Part shown: piece after piece, positions 9,246-18,735 of the stretch
Numbering within the stretch: position 1 is the stretch's first letter
Layout of the letters: every line of letters begins with the position of its first letter
DNA from: Gammaproteobacteria bacterium
Lineage (GTDB): Bacteria; Pseudomonadota; Gammaproteobacteria; Enterobacterales; Psychrobiaceae
Direction: 5' to 3'
Length of the DNA: 64,000 bases
Assembly (NCBI GenBank): GCA_013214945.1
Contig: JABSRT010000015.1
Span: 53,900-117,899 of the forward strand
Translations under genes and position numbers: made by a program
The notes under the pieces: generated by a model
Databases searched by the model: none
Told to the model about the DNA's origin: nothing
The model's input: only the letters and a program-made list of their open reading frames with translations

Positions 9246-9864
9246 TAGATAACCACTCTTGTTTGATCCGCTGATGATTTAGGGCTAACCACTGAATGCC
9301 GATGATCGACGAGGCGTTCGTTATCTTGCCTTGCTCAATTGCGTCATAAGCTTGCTGACGATCCATCGCAAAAACCCTAATATCTTCCCCCTCGGCTTCA
9401 AGTCCGGCAATTTCTTTTATTTCACTGGCCTTAACTTGCGCAATGTATAAATCTATCCGTTCAGACATGCCACCAGGACTCGACAAATAACTCATGATTT
9501 TTTGACAGCGCTGGGTTTGAAGTCCGGTTTCTTCTAACGTTTCGCGTTTAGCTACCTCAATTGGGCGCTCGCCCACTTCAATTATGCCGGCCACCAGCTC
9601 GATCAACCACGGGTTAATGTTGTGGTCAAAGGCGCCAACTCTTATCTGTTCAATTAAAATCAACTGGTCGGTTTGCGGATCATAAGGGATCACCACCACC
9701 GCATTGCCACGTTCAAATAACTCTCGTGTTACAGGCTCGCTGAACCCACCAGCAAATAACTTATGCCGGAAAGTAAACTTTACCATGTTAAAGTAACCCT
9801 GCCACACCAGCTCGCGGCTTAAAATTTGTAAGTCTGTGGACTCGAAGGTGGTTAATTTCGACAT
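9238..9864 (-). CDS. nudF: ADP-ribose pyrophosphatase (Nudix hydrolase)
   Basis: 208 residues from the ATG at 9864 (MSKLTTF); in-frame ATGs at 9891 and 9885 give a longer N-terminus that does not resemble the family, so I prefer the shorter form. The Nudix box is complete: GIIEVGERPIEVAKRETLEE followed by TGL. It splits ADP-ribose into AMP and ribose-5-phosphate. First gene of the leftward cluster, divergent from tolC with about 200 AT-rich bases between them. Confidence 0.9.
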   Translation of the reverse strand: MSKLTTFESTDLQILSRELVWQGYFNMVKFTFRHKLFAGGFSEPVTRELFERGNAVVVIPYDPQTDQLILIEQIRVGAFDHNINPWLIELVAGIIEVGERPIEVAKRETLEETGLQTQRCQKIMSYLSSPGGMSERIDLYIAQVKASEIKEIAGLEAEGEDIRVFAMDRQQAYDAIEQGKITNASSIIGIQWLALNHQRIKQEWLSNA

Positions 9865-10061
9865 AAGAATGTAAACGCTCATCATAAACAAGCTGTTAGT
9901 TTAACAAGCCCTACTCGGGTAAAACATCATAATCCCAATAAAAATATTCAGTTAAGGTTAAATTTATATTAACTAACACTAAATTTAACTTTATTATCTT
10001 GTAAGACAATGAAGCTGTTAAACTTCGTTTTAATATAATTAAAAGGACATTAGATATCAGC

Positions 10062-11378
10062 ATGAAACTACATAAGCTAATCATCTCCGTCAGTCTGGGC
10101 CTACTTTCATATGGCACCAGCGCACAAAGCCTGCATCAGGTCTATCAGCAGGCATTACAAGGCGATCCGTTAATAAAACAAGCTAAAGCTAACCGTGATG
10201 CCCAGTTTGAAGCGATTAATCAATCTAGCGCGGTTTTATTACCACAAGTAAGCGGATCTATTTCGCTCGGTAATAGCGCTCGCTCTTTTAGCAACGATGG
10301 CAAAGGCTGGCAAACAGCCAACTGGGGTGGCGATGCCACCATCAGCCTAACCCAACAAATTTACTCACAAGGGTCGTGGTTAAGCTTAAGTATTAGTGAG
10401 AAGCTAGCGACCCAAAGTGATGCGCAATTAGCGCGGGCCCAGCAAGAGTTAATTTTAAGGGTCGCTAACGCCTATTTCGATATTTTACAAGCGCAAGATG
10501 AATTGTCATTTGTCCAAGCTGAAAAGCGTGCTATTGAGCGTCAACACGAACAAACCAAACAACGTTTTGAAGTTGGCTTAACCAATATTACCGATTTACA
10601 CGAAGCCAAAGCCCAACTTGATTTGTCTTTGGCCAACGAAATTGCCGCCAATAATACGGTAGAAAATAGTGTTGAAGTGTTACGTGAAATCACCGGTCAG
10701 CAGCATGACAGTTTGGACGCGTTAAACACTGCGTTATTTTCACCTTCGATGCCTTCGCCAAGCAAATCTAGCGACTGGATTAAGCTAGCACAAGAAAATA
10801 ACCTTGAATTACTTAATCAACGTTTAGCTGTCGACATTGCTAAGCAACAAATTGATCTTGCCAAATCAGGACACTTACCAACCCTTAGCGCCTCAGCTAG
10901 CATCGGCCATCATTATAATCAAAGCAGCACTACCCCGAATAATTACGAAGCAGCAGCACTAGGTTTAGTGCTTAATGTGCCTATTTATAGCGGCGGTAGC
11001 ACCACCTCAAAAACCAAACAAGCCACCTTTGGCTATGTGGCAAGTGCTCAGGCGCTTGAACAGAACCATCGCGCGGTTGTGCGCCATATTCGCAGTAACT
11101 ACAACAATGTACGCGCGTCGATTAGTTCAATTAATGCATTAACTCAAGCGGCAAAGTCGGCAGACAGTGCATTAAAGGCAACCGATGCTGGGTTTCAAGT
11201 TGGCACGCGTACCATTGTTGATGTGCTAAATAGTACCCGTCAGGTCTATAACGCTAAGCAACAACTTTCATCTGCTCGTTATAGCTACATTTTATCGATT
11301 TTAAGCTTAAAACAAACGGCTGGCACTTTGACCGAACGTGACTTGCAGCAGATAAGCACCAGTTTAAAGCAAGGTTAA
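10062..11378 (+). CDS. tolC: Outer membrane efflux protein TolC
   Basis: 438 residues (E. coli 493; shorter forms occur in marine gammaproteobacteria). A signal peptide (1-22, ending GTSAQS) is followed by two structural repeats of the OEP family, with LHQVYQQALQGDPLIKQA near the start and LNVPIYSGGSTTSKTKQA in the second half. It forms the trimeric outer-membrane channel used by tripartite drug pumps and type I secretion. The divergent nudF operon is conserved. The C-terminal tail is short, which explains most of the length difference. Confidence 0.93.
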   Translation: MKLHKLIISVSLGLLSYGTSAQSLHQVYQQALQGDPLIKQAKANRDAQFEAINQSSAVLLPQVSGSISLGNSARSFSNDGKGWQTANWGGDATISLTQQIYSQGSWLSLSISEKLATQSDAQLARAQQELILRVANAYFDILQAQDELSFVQAEKRAIERQHEQTKQRFEVGLTNITDLHEAKAQLDLSLANEIAANNTVENSVEVLREITGQQHDSLDALNTALFSPSMPSPSKSSDWIKLAQENNLELLNQRLAVDIAKQQIDLAKSGHLPTLSASASIGHHYNQSSTTPNNYEAAALGLVLNVPIYSGGSTTSKTKQATFGYVASAQALEQNHRAVVRHIRSNYNNVRASISSINALTQAAKSADSALKATDAGFQVGTRTIVDVLNSTRQVYNAKQQLSSARYSYILSILSLKQTAGTLTERDLQQISTSLKQG

Positions 11379-11428
11379 GTTTGCCTAAATAGTCTCTCTT
11401 TGCCACATATAGCCAACGTGGCATAAGA

Positions 11429-11484
11429 ACTGTGGTATTAGTACCGTGGTATTAGCACTGTGGTATTAGTACCGTGACATTAAG
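11429..11484. repeat. 14-bp tandem repeat, four copies
   Basis: Units at 11429, 11443, 11457 and 11471, read as ACTGTGGTATTAGT, ACCGTGGTATTAGC, ACTGTGGTATTAGT and ACCGTGACATTAAG. The alternation of T/C at the third base suggests duplication of a 28-bp pair. It is downstream of tolC and before the shared terminator. A 12-base match to the unit (ACTGTGGTATTA) also occurs at 58295-58306. Confidence 0.8.
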
Positions 11485-11489
11485 CCCAT

Positions 11490-11520
11490 GACACTGCACG
11501 CAGAAATACATGTACTTGGG
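11490..11520 (+). repeat. Decayed copy of the GGGA-hairpin intergenic element
   Basis: The stretch GACACTGCACGCAG (11490-11503) followed by AAATACATGTACTTG aligns with the intact copy at about 46344-46372, which has GACATTGCATGCAG then GGATGCATGTACTTA. The GGGA loop and the pairing are lost here, so this looks like a remnant. Confidence 0.5.
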
Positions 11521-11542
11521 ATTGGCCTGAAACATAAGACAT

Positions 11543-11589
11543 AAAAAAAGCCCCCAGTAATTGGTTATCCAACTACTGGGGGCTTTTTA
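11543..11589. terminator. Bidirectional terminator between tolC and hldE
   Basis: Strong stem AAAAAGCCCCCAGTA / TACTGGGGGCTTTTT flanked by A-run and T-run, so it can end transcription of both convergent genes. Confidence 0.9.
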
Positions 11590-11615
11590 TTTAACACTGC
11601 TGGCTAGTAAAGACG

Positions 11616-13043
11616 TTATTTATTACGAATGGCGTCAATTATTTTTGAGGTTGAGCAGCCGTCTTCAAAATTTAATACTTTGACTTGCCCACCATTGGCT
11701 ATTACTTCGCTGCCACCGGCAATCTGTTCGGGCTTATAATCTCCACCCTTTACCAACAAGTCTGGTAATAACTCACCAATTAAGCGCGCAGGTGTATCTT
11801 CAGTAAAGCTCACCACCCAGTCCACGGCACCTAAACCAGCTAACACGGCCATTCGGCGATCGGTTGGGTTAATTGGACGAGCTTCTCCTTTTAAGCGTTT
11901 TACCGAGGCGTCGTCGTTAACCGCGACAATTAAGCGGTCACCAAGCTTGGCGGCTTGGCCGAGGTAAGACACATGACCTGCGTGCAAAATATCAAAACAG
12001 CCATTGGTTAATACTATTTTTTCGCCACGGGCTTTCGCCGCCGCAATACTAATTTGTAATTGCTGTTCAGTTACCACGCCAAAACCGACCTCGGGATGAG
12101 TTTTGGCAAGTTCGCCAGCCAGCTCAACAATGCTAACCGTTGAGGTGCCAAGTTTACCAACCACCACGCCAGCGCCGATATTGGCCAACGCACAAGCTTG
12201 CTCTAAATCAGCACCAGCGGCAAACGAAGCCGCTAACACTGAAATGACCGTATCGCCGGCACCGGTTACGTCAAAAACTTCGCGCGCCATCGCCGGAAAA
12301 TGTAACTCTTGTTGGTCACGGCGTAATAAGGTCATGCCATGCTCTGAACGAGTCACCAGTAACGCTTGCAGGTCTAACTCAACCATTAAGGTTTGGCCCT
12401 TGGCGACAATATCGTTTTCGTCAATACAATGACCTACTACCGCTTCAAATTCACTCATATTTGGCGTTAACAAGGTAGCGCCACGATAACGCTTAAAATC
12501 ATGTCCTTTGGGATCAATCATCACGGGTTTATTGGCCGCGCGGCATAAGGCAATCATTTTCTCGACTTGATCTAAGGTGCCTTTAGCGTAGTCAGACAAA
12601 ATAACCACGTCGGCTTGGTTTAAGCGTTGTTGCAATTTTTCAAGTAATGGCGCCGCCGGTAGTTTGCTGGCGTGCTCTTCAAAATCAAGCCGAATAAGTT
12701 GTTGATTTCGACTAATCACCCGTAATTTGGTGATAGTAGGAATGTCCGATTGCTGATAAAAATCAGGCGTTACATTGAGTGCCAGCATTTGCTGTTTTAA
12801 AATGCGTCCGGCTTCATCATCGCCAGTAATGCCAATAATGTCACAGTGACTGCCTAGCGCCACAATGTTCAACGCAACATTGGCAGCGCCGCCGGGGCGA
12901 TCTTCGATTCGCTCAACTTTAACCACTGGCACTGGGGCCTCGGGAGATATTCGTTGAGTGGGTCCATGCCAATAGCGATCAAGCATTAAATCGCCTAAAA
13001 CTAAAACCTTAGCTTGATTAAATTGGGGCAAACTGATTGTCAT
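11616..13043 (-). CDS. hldE: Bifunctional heptose-7-phosphate kinase / heptose-1-phosphate adenylyltransferase
   Basis: 475 residues, the full HldE length. The N-terminal PfkB-type kinase domain (about 10-315) has [12 protein letters not shown] and the catalytic [10 protein letters not shown]; the C-terminal cytidylyltransferase-like domain (about 340-475) has [17 protein letters not shown] with the HxGH motif. It makes ADP-heptose for the LPS inner core. Divergent from lpxL, another LPS gene, with 61 bases between them. Confidence 0.96.
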   Translation of the reverse strand: MTISLPQFNQAKVLVLGDLMLDRYWHGPTQRISPEAPVPVVKVERIEDRPGGAANVALNIVALGSHCDIIGITGDDEAGRILKQQMLALNVTPDFYQQSDIPTITKLRVISRNQQLIRLDFEEHASKLPAAPLLEKLQQRLNQADVVILSDYAKGTLDQVEKMIALCRAANKPVMIDPKGHDFKRYRGATLLTPNMSEFEAVVGHCIDENDIVAKGQTLMVELDLQALLVTRSEHGMTLLRRDQQELHFPAMAREVFDVTGAGDTVISVLAASFAAGADLEQACALANIGAGVVVGKLGTSTVSIVELAGELAKTHPEVGFGVVTEQQLQISIAAAKARGEKIVLTNGCFDILHAGHVSYLGQAAKLGDRLIVAVNDDASVKRLKGEARPINPTDRRMAVLAGLGAVDWVVSFTEDTPARLIGELLPDLLVKGGDYKPEQIAGGSEVIANGGQVKVLNFEDGCSTSKIIDAIRNK

Positions 13044-13104
13044 GTGTATTTCCTAGCGCTAGATATAGTGCAATTGTATCATGTGATTATGCCAAAACCG
13101 AGAC

Positions 13105-14097
13105 ATGGTCAAGGCGATAGTTTACAATATCCGGCTTATTTTAGATTATTGGTACCATGTTTTGCAAAAGCCTTCGTTCGAACTTCGTTTTCTTCATCCG
13201 CGTTTTTGGCTGTTATGGCTGGCTTTCGGCTCTTTATGGCTGCTAGTTACCCTACTTCCTTATCGAGTCCAAATGTTTCTTGGCGCCAATTTAGGCCGCC
13301 TTTTAATGATGTTAGTCAAAAAGCGCGCAGCGACTGCCAAACGTAATATCGAACTGTGTTTTCCCGACATGGCGCAACCACAACGCGACGCCATGTTACT
13401 TGAGCATCATCAATCGGTTGGCATGGCTATTTTCGAAACGGGCATTGCGTGGTGGTGGCCGCACTGGCGCCTAAACAAATTAGTGACCTTTTCAGGCATC
13501 GAGCACATTGAACAAGCTAACCAGCAAGGCAAAGGGGTACTGTTGTTTGCGACCCATAGTTTTTGTCTCGAGATTGGCGCGCAGTTGTTCGCCGCGCAAA
13601 TTGAATCGATTGGCGTTTATCGCCCGCATAACAACCCACTGATGGAATACATTCAAGTGCGCGGTCGCATGCGCTCGGCTGGCGTGCTTAAAAAGCGCGA
13701 CCTTAGAGGCATGGTAAAAGCGCTTAAAAATGGTAAATCTGTATGGTATACCGTTGACCAAGACTTTGGCCGTAACAGTGCGGTGTTTGTACCATTTTTT
13801 GCGGTACCGCAAGCCGCGACAATAACAGGGGCGAGCGTGCTGACTAAATTGTCAGGTTCGGCGGTGTTACCCTATTTAATTAAACGTAAACAAGATCGCT
13901 CTGGTTATCACATTGAATTAAAAGCACCCTTGCAAAACTTTCCGACTGGCGACGACTTTAAAGACGCGACCTTTGGCAATCACATTATTGAACAAAGCAT
14001 AATGAACGCACCAGGCCAATACATGTGGCTGCATCGACGCTTTAAGACCCGCCCTAATGAAAGCGATGCGTCGCTGTATGAGAATTTAGGTTCTTAA
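13105..14097 (+). CDS. lpxL: Lipid A biosynthesis lauroyl acyltransferase
   Basis: 330 residues. Clear LpxL/HtrB family: a membrane anchor (about 34-55), RNIELCFPDM, the catalytic HX4E motif in ATHSFCLEIGAQLF, VYRPHNNPLMEY, DQDFGRNSAVFVPFF and the C-terminal MWLHRRFKTRP. It adds a secondary acyl chain to Kdo-lipid A at the inner membrane. About 25 residues precede the usual LHPRFW start, so an internal start is possible. Whether it uses laurate or another chain cannot be read. Neighbouring hldE supports an LPS role. Confidence 0.93.
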   Translation: MVKAIVYNIRLILDYWYHVLQKPSFELRFLHPRFWLLWLAFGSLWLLVTLLPYRVQMFLGANLGRLLMMLVKKRAATAKRNIELCFPDMAQPQRDAMLLEHHQSVGMAIFETGIAWWWPHWRLNKLVTFSGIEHIEQANQQGKGVLLFATHSFCLEIGAQLFAAQIESIGVYRPHNNPLMEYIQVRGRMRSAGVLKKRDLRGMVKALKNGKSVWYTVDQDFGRNSAVFVPFFAVPQAATITGASVLTKLSGSAVLPYLIKRKQDRSGYHIELKAPLQNFPTGDDFKDATFGNHIIEQSIMNAPGQYMWLHRRFKTRPNESDASLYENLGS

Positions 14098-14100
14098 AAC

Positions 14101-14147
14101 AAAAATCCCCGAACTAATACCACTGATATTAGTTCGGGGATTTTTTT
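14101..14147. terminator. Bidirectional terminator between lpxL and the NfeD-like gene
   Basis: Perfect long stem AAAAATCCCCGAACTAATA / TATTAGTTCGGGGATTTTT with a T-run on the plus strand and an A-run at the other end. Confidence 0.9.
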
Positions 14148-14182
14148 GACTAAAATTAGATTTTTCAGCAGTAATTAGTTAA

Positions 14183-14647
14183 CTAACTCTCGTCTGCAAC
14201 CTTGGAAACCACTAAAATTCCAACTTTAACTTCGACAATAGATACATGCGTACCTAACGCCAAGTTTTCTTTCGCTTGCAGTTGCCAGTCGATGCCTGAG
14301 TAGCGGTGGTTAACAGTGCGCCCAACTGACAAATCTTCACTCAGAAAAAAACGATGGCCGACCATGTCATTATCAACTTTGGTCACTTCAACATCATTTT
14401 GAAAACTTTTAAGCGGTCGCCAGCTCACAAGAGCGACCACCAGTGAAACAACAGCCGTTGTTAGTAACGATGCTAACACCGTGGCAGGCACGAGCTCTGC
14501 GGCAATCAAGCCACCGGTAATAATTGTCGCAATGCCAACAAAAAATAACACAAAGGTTGAAAAGCCAAACACTGTCACCTCAATGGTGAGCAATATTAGC
14601 CCTAATACAATATAACTTTGGGCCAAGTTATCTAAAATATATGCCAT
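14183..14647 (-). CDS. NfeD-like membrane protein
   Basis: 154 residues. Two or three hydrophobic segments in the first 80 residues, then a soluble beta-rich domain (about 90-150, with VGRTVNHRYSGIDWQLQA) of the short NfeD/OB-fold type. It starts two bases after the stop of the SPFH gene, the usual stomatin-NfeD pairing thought to organise membrane microdomains. No catalytic residues are seen; this short form lacks the protease domain of long NfeD proteins. Confidence 0.88.
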   Translation of the reverse strand: MAYILDNLAQSYIVLGLILLTIEVTVFGFSTFVLFFVGIATIITGGLIAAELVPATVLASLLTTAVVSLVVALVSWRPLKSFQNDVEVTKVDNDMVGHRFFLSEDLSVGRTVNHRYSGIDWQLQAKENLALGTHVSIVEVKVGILVVSKVADES

Positions 14648-14649
14648 TG

Positions 14650-15585
14650 TTAGCTCTTATTCAGGGTGTTAATGATGCTAGCTGCCTGTGCCACCATTGC
14701 CGCGGCGTCTGTACCACTATCGGGTAATAATATCACCGAAGACTCTTTAGCAATCGCCGCTTTAGCTTCAATCGCTTTGGTCGCTAGATCAAGCTGAATC
14801 GCTTTTTGGCCTGATTCGGTATTAGCTACTTCACCGATCTTACGGATAGCTTCCGCTTGCGCTTCTGCCACCGCTAAAATAGCTTGAGCTTCACCTTGCG
14901 CGCGCAAGACTTGCTCTTCTTTTTCAGCTTCGGCTTGTAATACCACTGAACGCTTAGCACCTTCAGCGACATTAATTGCCGACTGACGGTCACCTTCTGA
15001 CTCAAGAATTTGTGCGCGCTTAACTCGCTCTGCTTTCATTTGAGCTTCCATTGCTTCCATCACGGTGCTTGGTGGCACAATATCTTTAATTTCATAACGC
15101 AAGACCTGAACACCCCAAGGTGCAGCGGCTTCGTTAATTGATGACACAATATTTACATTGAGTACATCACGCTCTTCAAAGGTTTTATCAAGCTCCATTT
15201 TACCCAGTTCTGAACGCATAGTAGTTTGGGCCAATTGGGTAACCGCAAACACGTAATCGTCAACCCCATAAGTCGCTTTATACGGATCTAATACTCGAAA
15301 ATAAAGCACTCCATCAACAGTTAACGAAATGTTATCTCGGGTAATCGCGCCTTGACTTGGCACATCGACTGTTTGTTCTTTTAGCGAACGGTTGGCGCCA
15401 ATATGGTCGATAAATGGCACTAAGAAGTTTAATCCGGCAACCCGGGTTGATTGATATTTACCAAACCGTTCAATAAGGAATGCACGGTTTTGCGGGACAA
15501 AGATAATGGATGATTTTAATATAATCACCACCAATACCAACGCAAACACTTCTATTCGTAATAGATATTCAAAAACCAATTCCAT
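14650..15585 (-). CDS. qmcA: SPFH-domain stomatin-like protein (QmcA type)
   Basis: 311 residues from ATG 15585, preferred over 15603 because AAAGGA precedes it. One N-terminal transmembrane helix (about 5-25), then a band-7/SPFH domain (VPQNRAFLIERFGKYQ, LNFLVPFIDHI, LAQTTMRSELGKMELD) and a coiled, Ala/Glu-rich tail (about 190-260, EAEKEEQVLRAQGEAQAI). Forms large membrane-associated assemblies; QmcA suppresses loss of FtsH and HtpX in E. coli. Two-gene operon with the NfeD-like partner. Confidence 0.9.
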   Translation of the reverse strand: MELVFEYLLRIEVFALVLVVIILKSSIIFVPQNRAFLIERFGKYQSTRVAGLNFLVPFIDHIGANRSLKEQTVDVPSQGAITRDNISLTVDGVLYFRVLDPYKATYGVDDYVFAVTQLAQTTMRSELGKMELDKTFEERDVLNVNIVSSINEAAAPWGVQVLRYEIKDIVPPSTVMEAMEAQMKAERVKRAQILESEGDRQSAINVAEGAKRSVVLQAEAEKEEQVLRAQGEAQAILAVAEAQAEAIRKIGEVANTESGQKAIQLDLATKAIEAKAAIAKESSVILLPDSGTDAAAMVAQAASIINTLNKS

Positions 15586-15699
15586 GGTGTATCCTTTTGT
15601 CATTAAGTAGTTAAAATTTTAGATAAGAGTAACGTGTTCTCTTGTTAATTAATATAGCTAAAAAATTATCAAACAGATAAAAACTTGCCAGATTTATAA

Positions 15700-15731
15700 A
15701 AAAAAACAGCCAAATTAATGGCTGTTTTTTA
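15700..15731. terminator. Terminator after purC
   Basis: Stem AAAAAACAGCC (15701-15711) / GGCTGTTTTTT (15720-15730) with an 8-base loop. For the leftward purC it follows the stop by about 30 bases; the A-run at the other side gives a U-tract in that direction. Confidence 0.8.
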
Positions 15732-15762
15732 AGATCGAAATCAACGCTATATTCAATTGAGG

Positions 15763-16866
15763 TTAATCAATTAAGTTATAATCTCGACGTAAAATATCGA
15801 TGATTTCAGCTTTAGGATTGTCTGATAACACAATAGGTTGACCGGTAATCTTTTCTGCGATCGCGATATAAGTCGCCGACACATCCATTAATACCTGCGC
15901 TGGTAGCTCGTTGTCTTGTGCCAACGCATTACGCTCGTCCATCCGATCTTTATTTAACAAAATATCAGGATCAGGGAAATGCTTAAGTAACAGCTGACGG
16001 AAGCCTTCTTTAGAGTTCTCAACCACTTTACCATCACGGTAACTAGCACCATCCCAAATACGAGAAGAGTCAGGTGTTCCTACCTCATCCATATAGATCA
16101 ATTTTTCTTGACCACTCGCGTCGGTGACATAACCAAATTCAAATTTAGTGTCGACAAATACTTGATCAATCTTATCAAGCTCACCACTAATTAAGTCAAA
16201 ACCGTCTTGTAACAGTTTTTCGTAATAGCTAATGTCTGCTAGCTTGGTAAAGTTAAAAGCTTCAAAATTATTTTCAATGTCACTACGGGTAATATTTACA
16301 TCATCAACGGCTGGCACACCGGGGATCCCCGTTAAAATACCTTTGGTTGATGGCGTCATTAACAATGACGGTAACTTTTGATCTTTGGTTAAACCATCGG
16401 TCAAATTGATACCACAAAATTCACGCTCGCCTTTGGCATATGAACGCCACATTGAGCCCGTAATGTATTGACGACAAATTGCTTCGATCATTACTGGACG
16501 CGCTTTTTGCACGATCCAAACAAAGGGATGAGGAATATCAAGAATATGGCTGTCGGCCAAACCATTGTCTTTAAACAATTTAAACCAATGATTTGAAATA
16601 GCATTTAGTGCCGCGCCTTTACCAGGAACGCCGTTCATACCGCCTTCGCCACGCCAAATACAATCAAACGCTGAAATACGGTCACTAATAACCATAATAG
16701 CTAATGGAGCATCGGCTGCGACATTGTAGCCCTTTTCTTTGATTAGACGACGACTATCATCTGCCGTTAACCAATAAACTGAACGGACTTTACCACTGTG
16801 CACTGGTGCACCGGTACGAATAGGTAGGTCGTTATTAACTGCCAATACTTTATCTGCAAGACTCAT
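15763..16866 (-). CDS. purC: Phosphoribosylaminoimidazole-succinocarboxamide synthase
   Basis: 367 residues, the long SAICAR synthetase form found in several marine gammaproteobacteria (E. coli has 237). Readable motifs: [54 protein letters not shown] and DTKFEFGYV. It joins CAIR and aspartate in purine synthesis. Stands alone between the SPFH operon and azoR. A PurR-like operator was not identified in the upstream gap by eye. Confidence 0.94.
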   Translation of the reverse strand: MSLADKVLAVNNDLPIRTGAPVHSGKVRSVYWLTADDSRRLIKEKGYNVAADAPLAIMVISDRISAFDCIWRGEGGMNGVPGKGAALNAISNHWFKLFKDNGLADSHILDIPHPFVWIVQKARPVMIEAICRQYITGSMWRSYAKGEREFCGINLTDGLTKDQKLPSLLMTPSTKGILTGIPGVPAVDDVNITRSDIENNFEAFNFTKLADISYYEKLLQDGFDLISGELDKIDQVFVDTKFEFGYVTDASGQEKLIYMDEVGTPDSSRIWDGASYRDGKVVENSKEGFRQLLLKHFPDPDILLNKDRMDERNALAQDNELPAQVLMDVSATYIAIAEKITGQPIVLSDNPKAEIIDILRRDYNLID

Positions 16867-17055
16867 TGCGTGTTGCCCTGTGTGAGGATCAAAAAATTAG
16901 TCTCAATGACATATTATGCCCTGAAACTGTTGCGGGCGATAATATCAGATCTCAGTTCAGATAGCAGTAGTTGTGATCTAAATCACACATAATATTGGCA
17001 GGGCGAGCGGTAAGGTGCGACCAGCGTTAGCCTGCACCTCTCGTATGTGAGCGAA

Positions 17056-17661
17056 TTAAGCGGCAACCGACGCTGTTATCGCCGCGCGAGCCTGACTTAA
17101 CGCTTGATCTTTGGCGTCGTCACCCATGTTTAGTCCTTCCGCATAAATAAACTCAACGTCAGTTATGCCTAAAAAGCCAAACATTTGTTTAATGTAACCC
17201 GTTTGCGTATCTGACGGTAAATCACGGTGAATGCCACCACGGGTAGCAACAACATAAACCTTTTTATTTTCGAGCAAACCAACTGGCCCAGTCGCGGTAT
17301 AATTAAACGTTACACCAGCACGCGCAACATGGTCAAAGTACGAACTTAACATCGACGGCACGTTAAAGTTGTACATTGGCAAGCCAAGTACCACGACATC
17401 ACTTTGCATTAATTGGGCAATTAAATTATCTGCAAAAGCAACCTGCTGTGCTTGTTCAGTGCTACGTTCTGACTCACTAGCGGCTAATGCACCAAGCAAT
17501 TGACCATCAACATGGGGAATTGTCGTAGTTTCAAAATCTAATACTTCAAGTTCGCCGCCGCTATGTTTACTAATATATTGCTCAACAAATTCATTACTTA
17601 ACTGATTTGAGGTACTATATTGACTTAAGATACTGGTTTTAATTTGTAATATTTTCATCAT
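17056..17661 (-). CDS. azoR: FMN-dependent NADH-azoreductase
   Basis: 201 residues; flavodoxin-like fold. FMN-binding motifs are visible: SILSQYSTSNQLSNEF at the phosphate loop and LGLPMYNFNVPSMLSSYFDH near residue 95. Reduces azo compounds and quinones with NADH. A second in-frame ATG lies at 17658. Divergent from a LysR gene, which probably regulates it; the 99-base gap should hold the shared operators. Confidence 0.92.
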   Translation of the reverse strand: MMKILQIKTSILSQYSTSNQLSNEFVEQYISKHSGGELEVLDFETTTIPHVDGQLLGALAASESERSTEQAQQVAFADNLIAQLMQSDVVVLGLPMYNFNVPSMLSSYFDHVARAGVTFNYTATGPVGLLENKKVYVVATRGGIHRDLPSDTQTGYIKQMFGFLGITDVEFIYAEGLNMGDDAKDQALSQARAAITASVAA

Positions 17662-17760
17662 TTATCTACTGTGTGGTTAATTTGGTATAAATAATACATT
17701 AATTATCTTGCGCTAAATCGGCAATTTACTGGTGATAACAATCAACTTATTGAATGAATT

Positions 17761-18657
17761 ATGATCCCAAGAACAACCTTAGAACAATGGGCAGTGTTAA
17801 ACGCGGTCATTAAACACGGCAGCTTTTCGCTAGCCGCCGACGCGTTACACAAAAGCCAGTCAGCGGTAAGCTACACCATCAAAACACTGCAGGCGCAATT
17901 ACCCGTTGAAGTATTAGTTATTAAGGGTCGCAAGGCCGAATTAACTAAAGCCGGCGAAGTATTACTGCGCCGTTCACAGCAACTGCTGGATCAAGCCAAT
18001 TCACTCGAAAATATCGCTAAAAACTTGGCGCAAGATTGGGAAGCACAAATCACCTTGGCGGTTGATGCAATTTTCCCGATGGATATTTTGTATCGCGCCG
18101 TCGAATTATTCGAACCTATCAGTGATGGTTGCCGCATAACCATTGTAGAAACAACGTTGTCGGCCACCGAAGAAGCATTGCTCAGTGGCCAAGCCGATTT
18201 AGTGATTGCCACCAATATGCCACCAGGCTATTTAGGCAATATTATTCATCAGGCTAATTTGATTGCGCTCAGCAGTAAGGAGCATCCACTACAACAAATA
18301 GCACGGCCTTTAACCGATCAAGACTTAAAGCAACACCGCCAAATAGTGGTTAAAGACGGTGGCATTAAACGTAACCAAGATGTTGGCTGGCTTAACTCGG
18401 AACAACGCTGGACAGTCAGCAACTTTACCAGCTCAGTAGCAATGCTAGAACGCGGATTAGGTTTTGCCTGGGTACCACAACATTTCGTGCAGGCATCGCT
18501 TGACGCTGGCACCTTAGTACCGCTGAATTTAACCGCCGGAAAAATCCGCAAAATCAACTGTCAGTTGGTTATTTCAAATATCGATACCGCAGGACCTGCG
18601 ACGCGAAAACTGGCTGAGATTATTGAAGAGTTGTGTAGAAGCTCACCGACTGACTAG
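17761..18657 (+). CDS. LysR-family transcriptional regulator
   Basis: 298 residues. Winged helix-turn-helix at about 6-65 (EQWAVLNAVIKHGSFSLAA, HKSQSAVSYTIKTLQAQL) and a LysR substrate-binding domain after about residue 90. Divergently paired with azoR, so control of the azoreductase is likely but inferred. The next feature downstream is the CRISPR array, which begins 78 bases after the stop; there is no sign that the two are functionally connected. Confidence 0.87.
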   Translation: MIPRTTLEQWAVLNAVIKHGSFSLAADALHKSQSAVSYTIKTLQAQLPVEVLVIKGRKAELTKAGEVLLRRSQQLLDQANSLENIAKNLAQDWEAQITLAVDAIFPMDILYRAVELFEPISDGCRITIVETTLSATEEALLSGQADLVIATNMPPGYLGNIIHQANLIALSSKEHPLQQIARPLTDQDLKQHRQIVVKDGGIKRNQDVGWLNSEQRWTVSNFTSSVAMLERGLGFAWVPQHFVQASLDAGTLVPLNLTAGKIRKINCQLVISNIDTAGPATRKLAEIIEELCRSSPTD

Positions 18658-18735
18658 CATTTCATCGATGTTTTTAAAAATACCCCTCCGAAATTAATAG
18701 TGTCAGTTCACTGCCACAGAGATTGACGACGGGTA

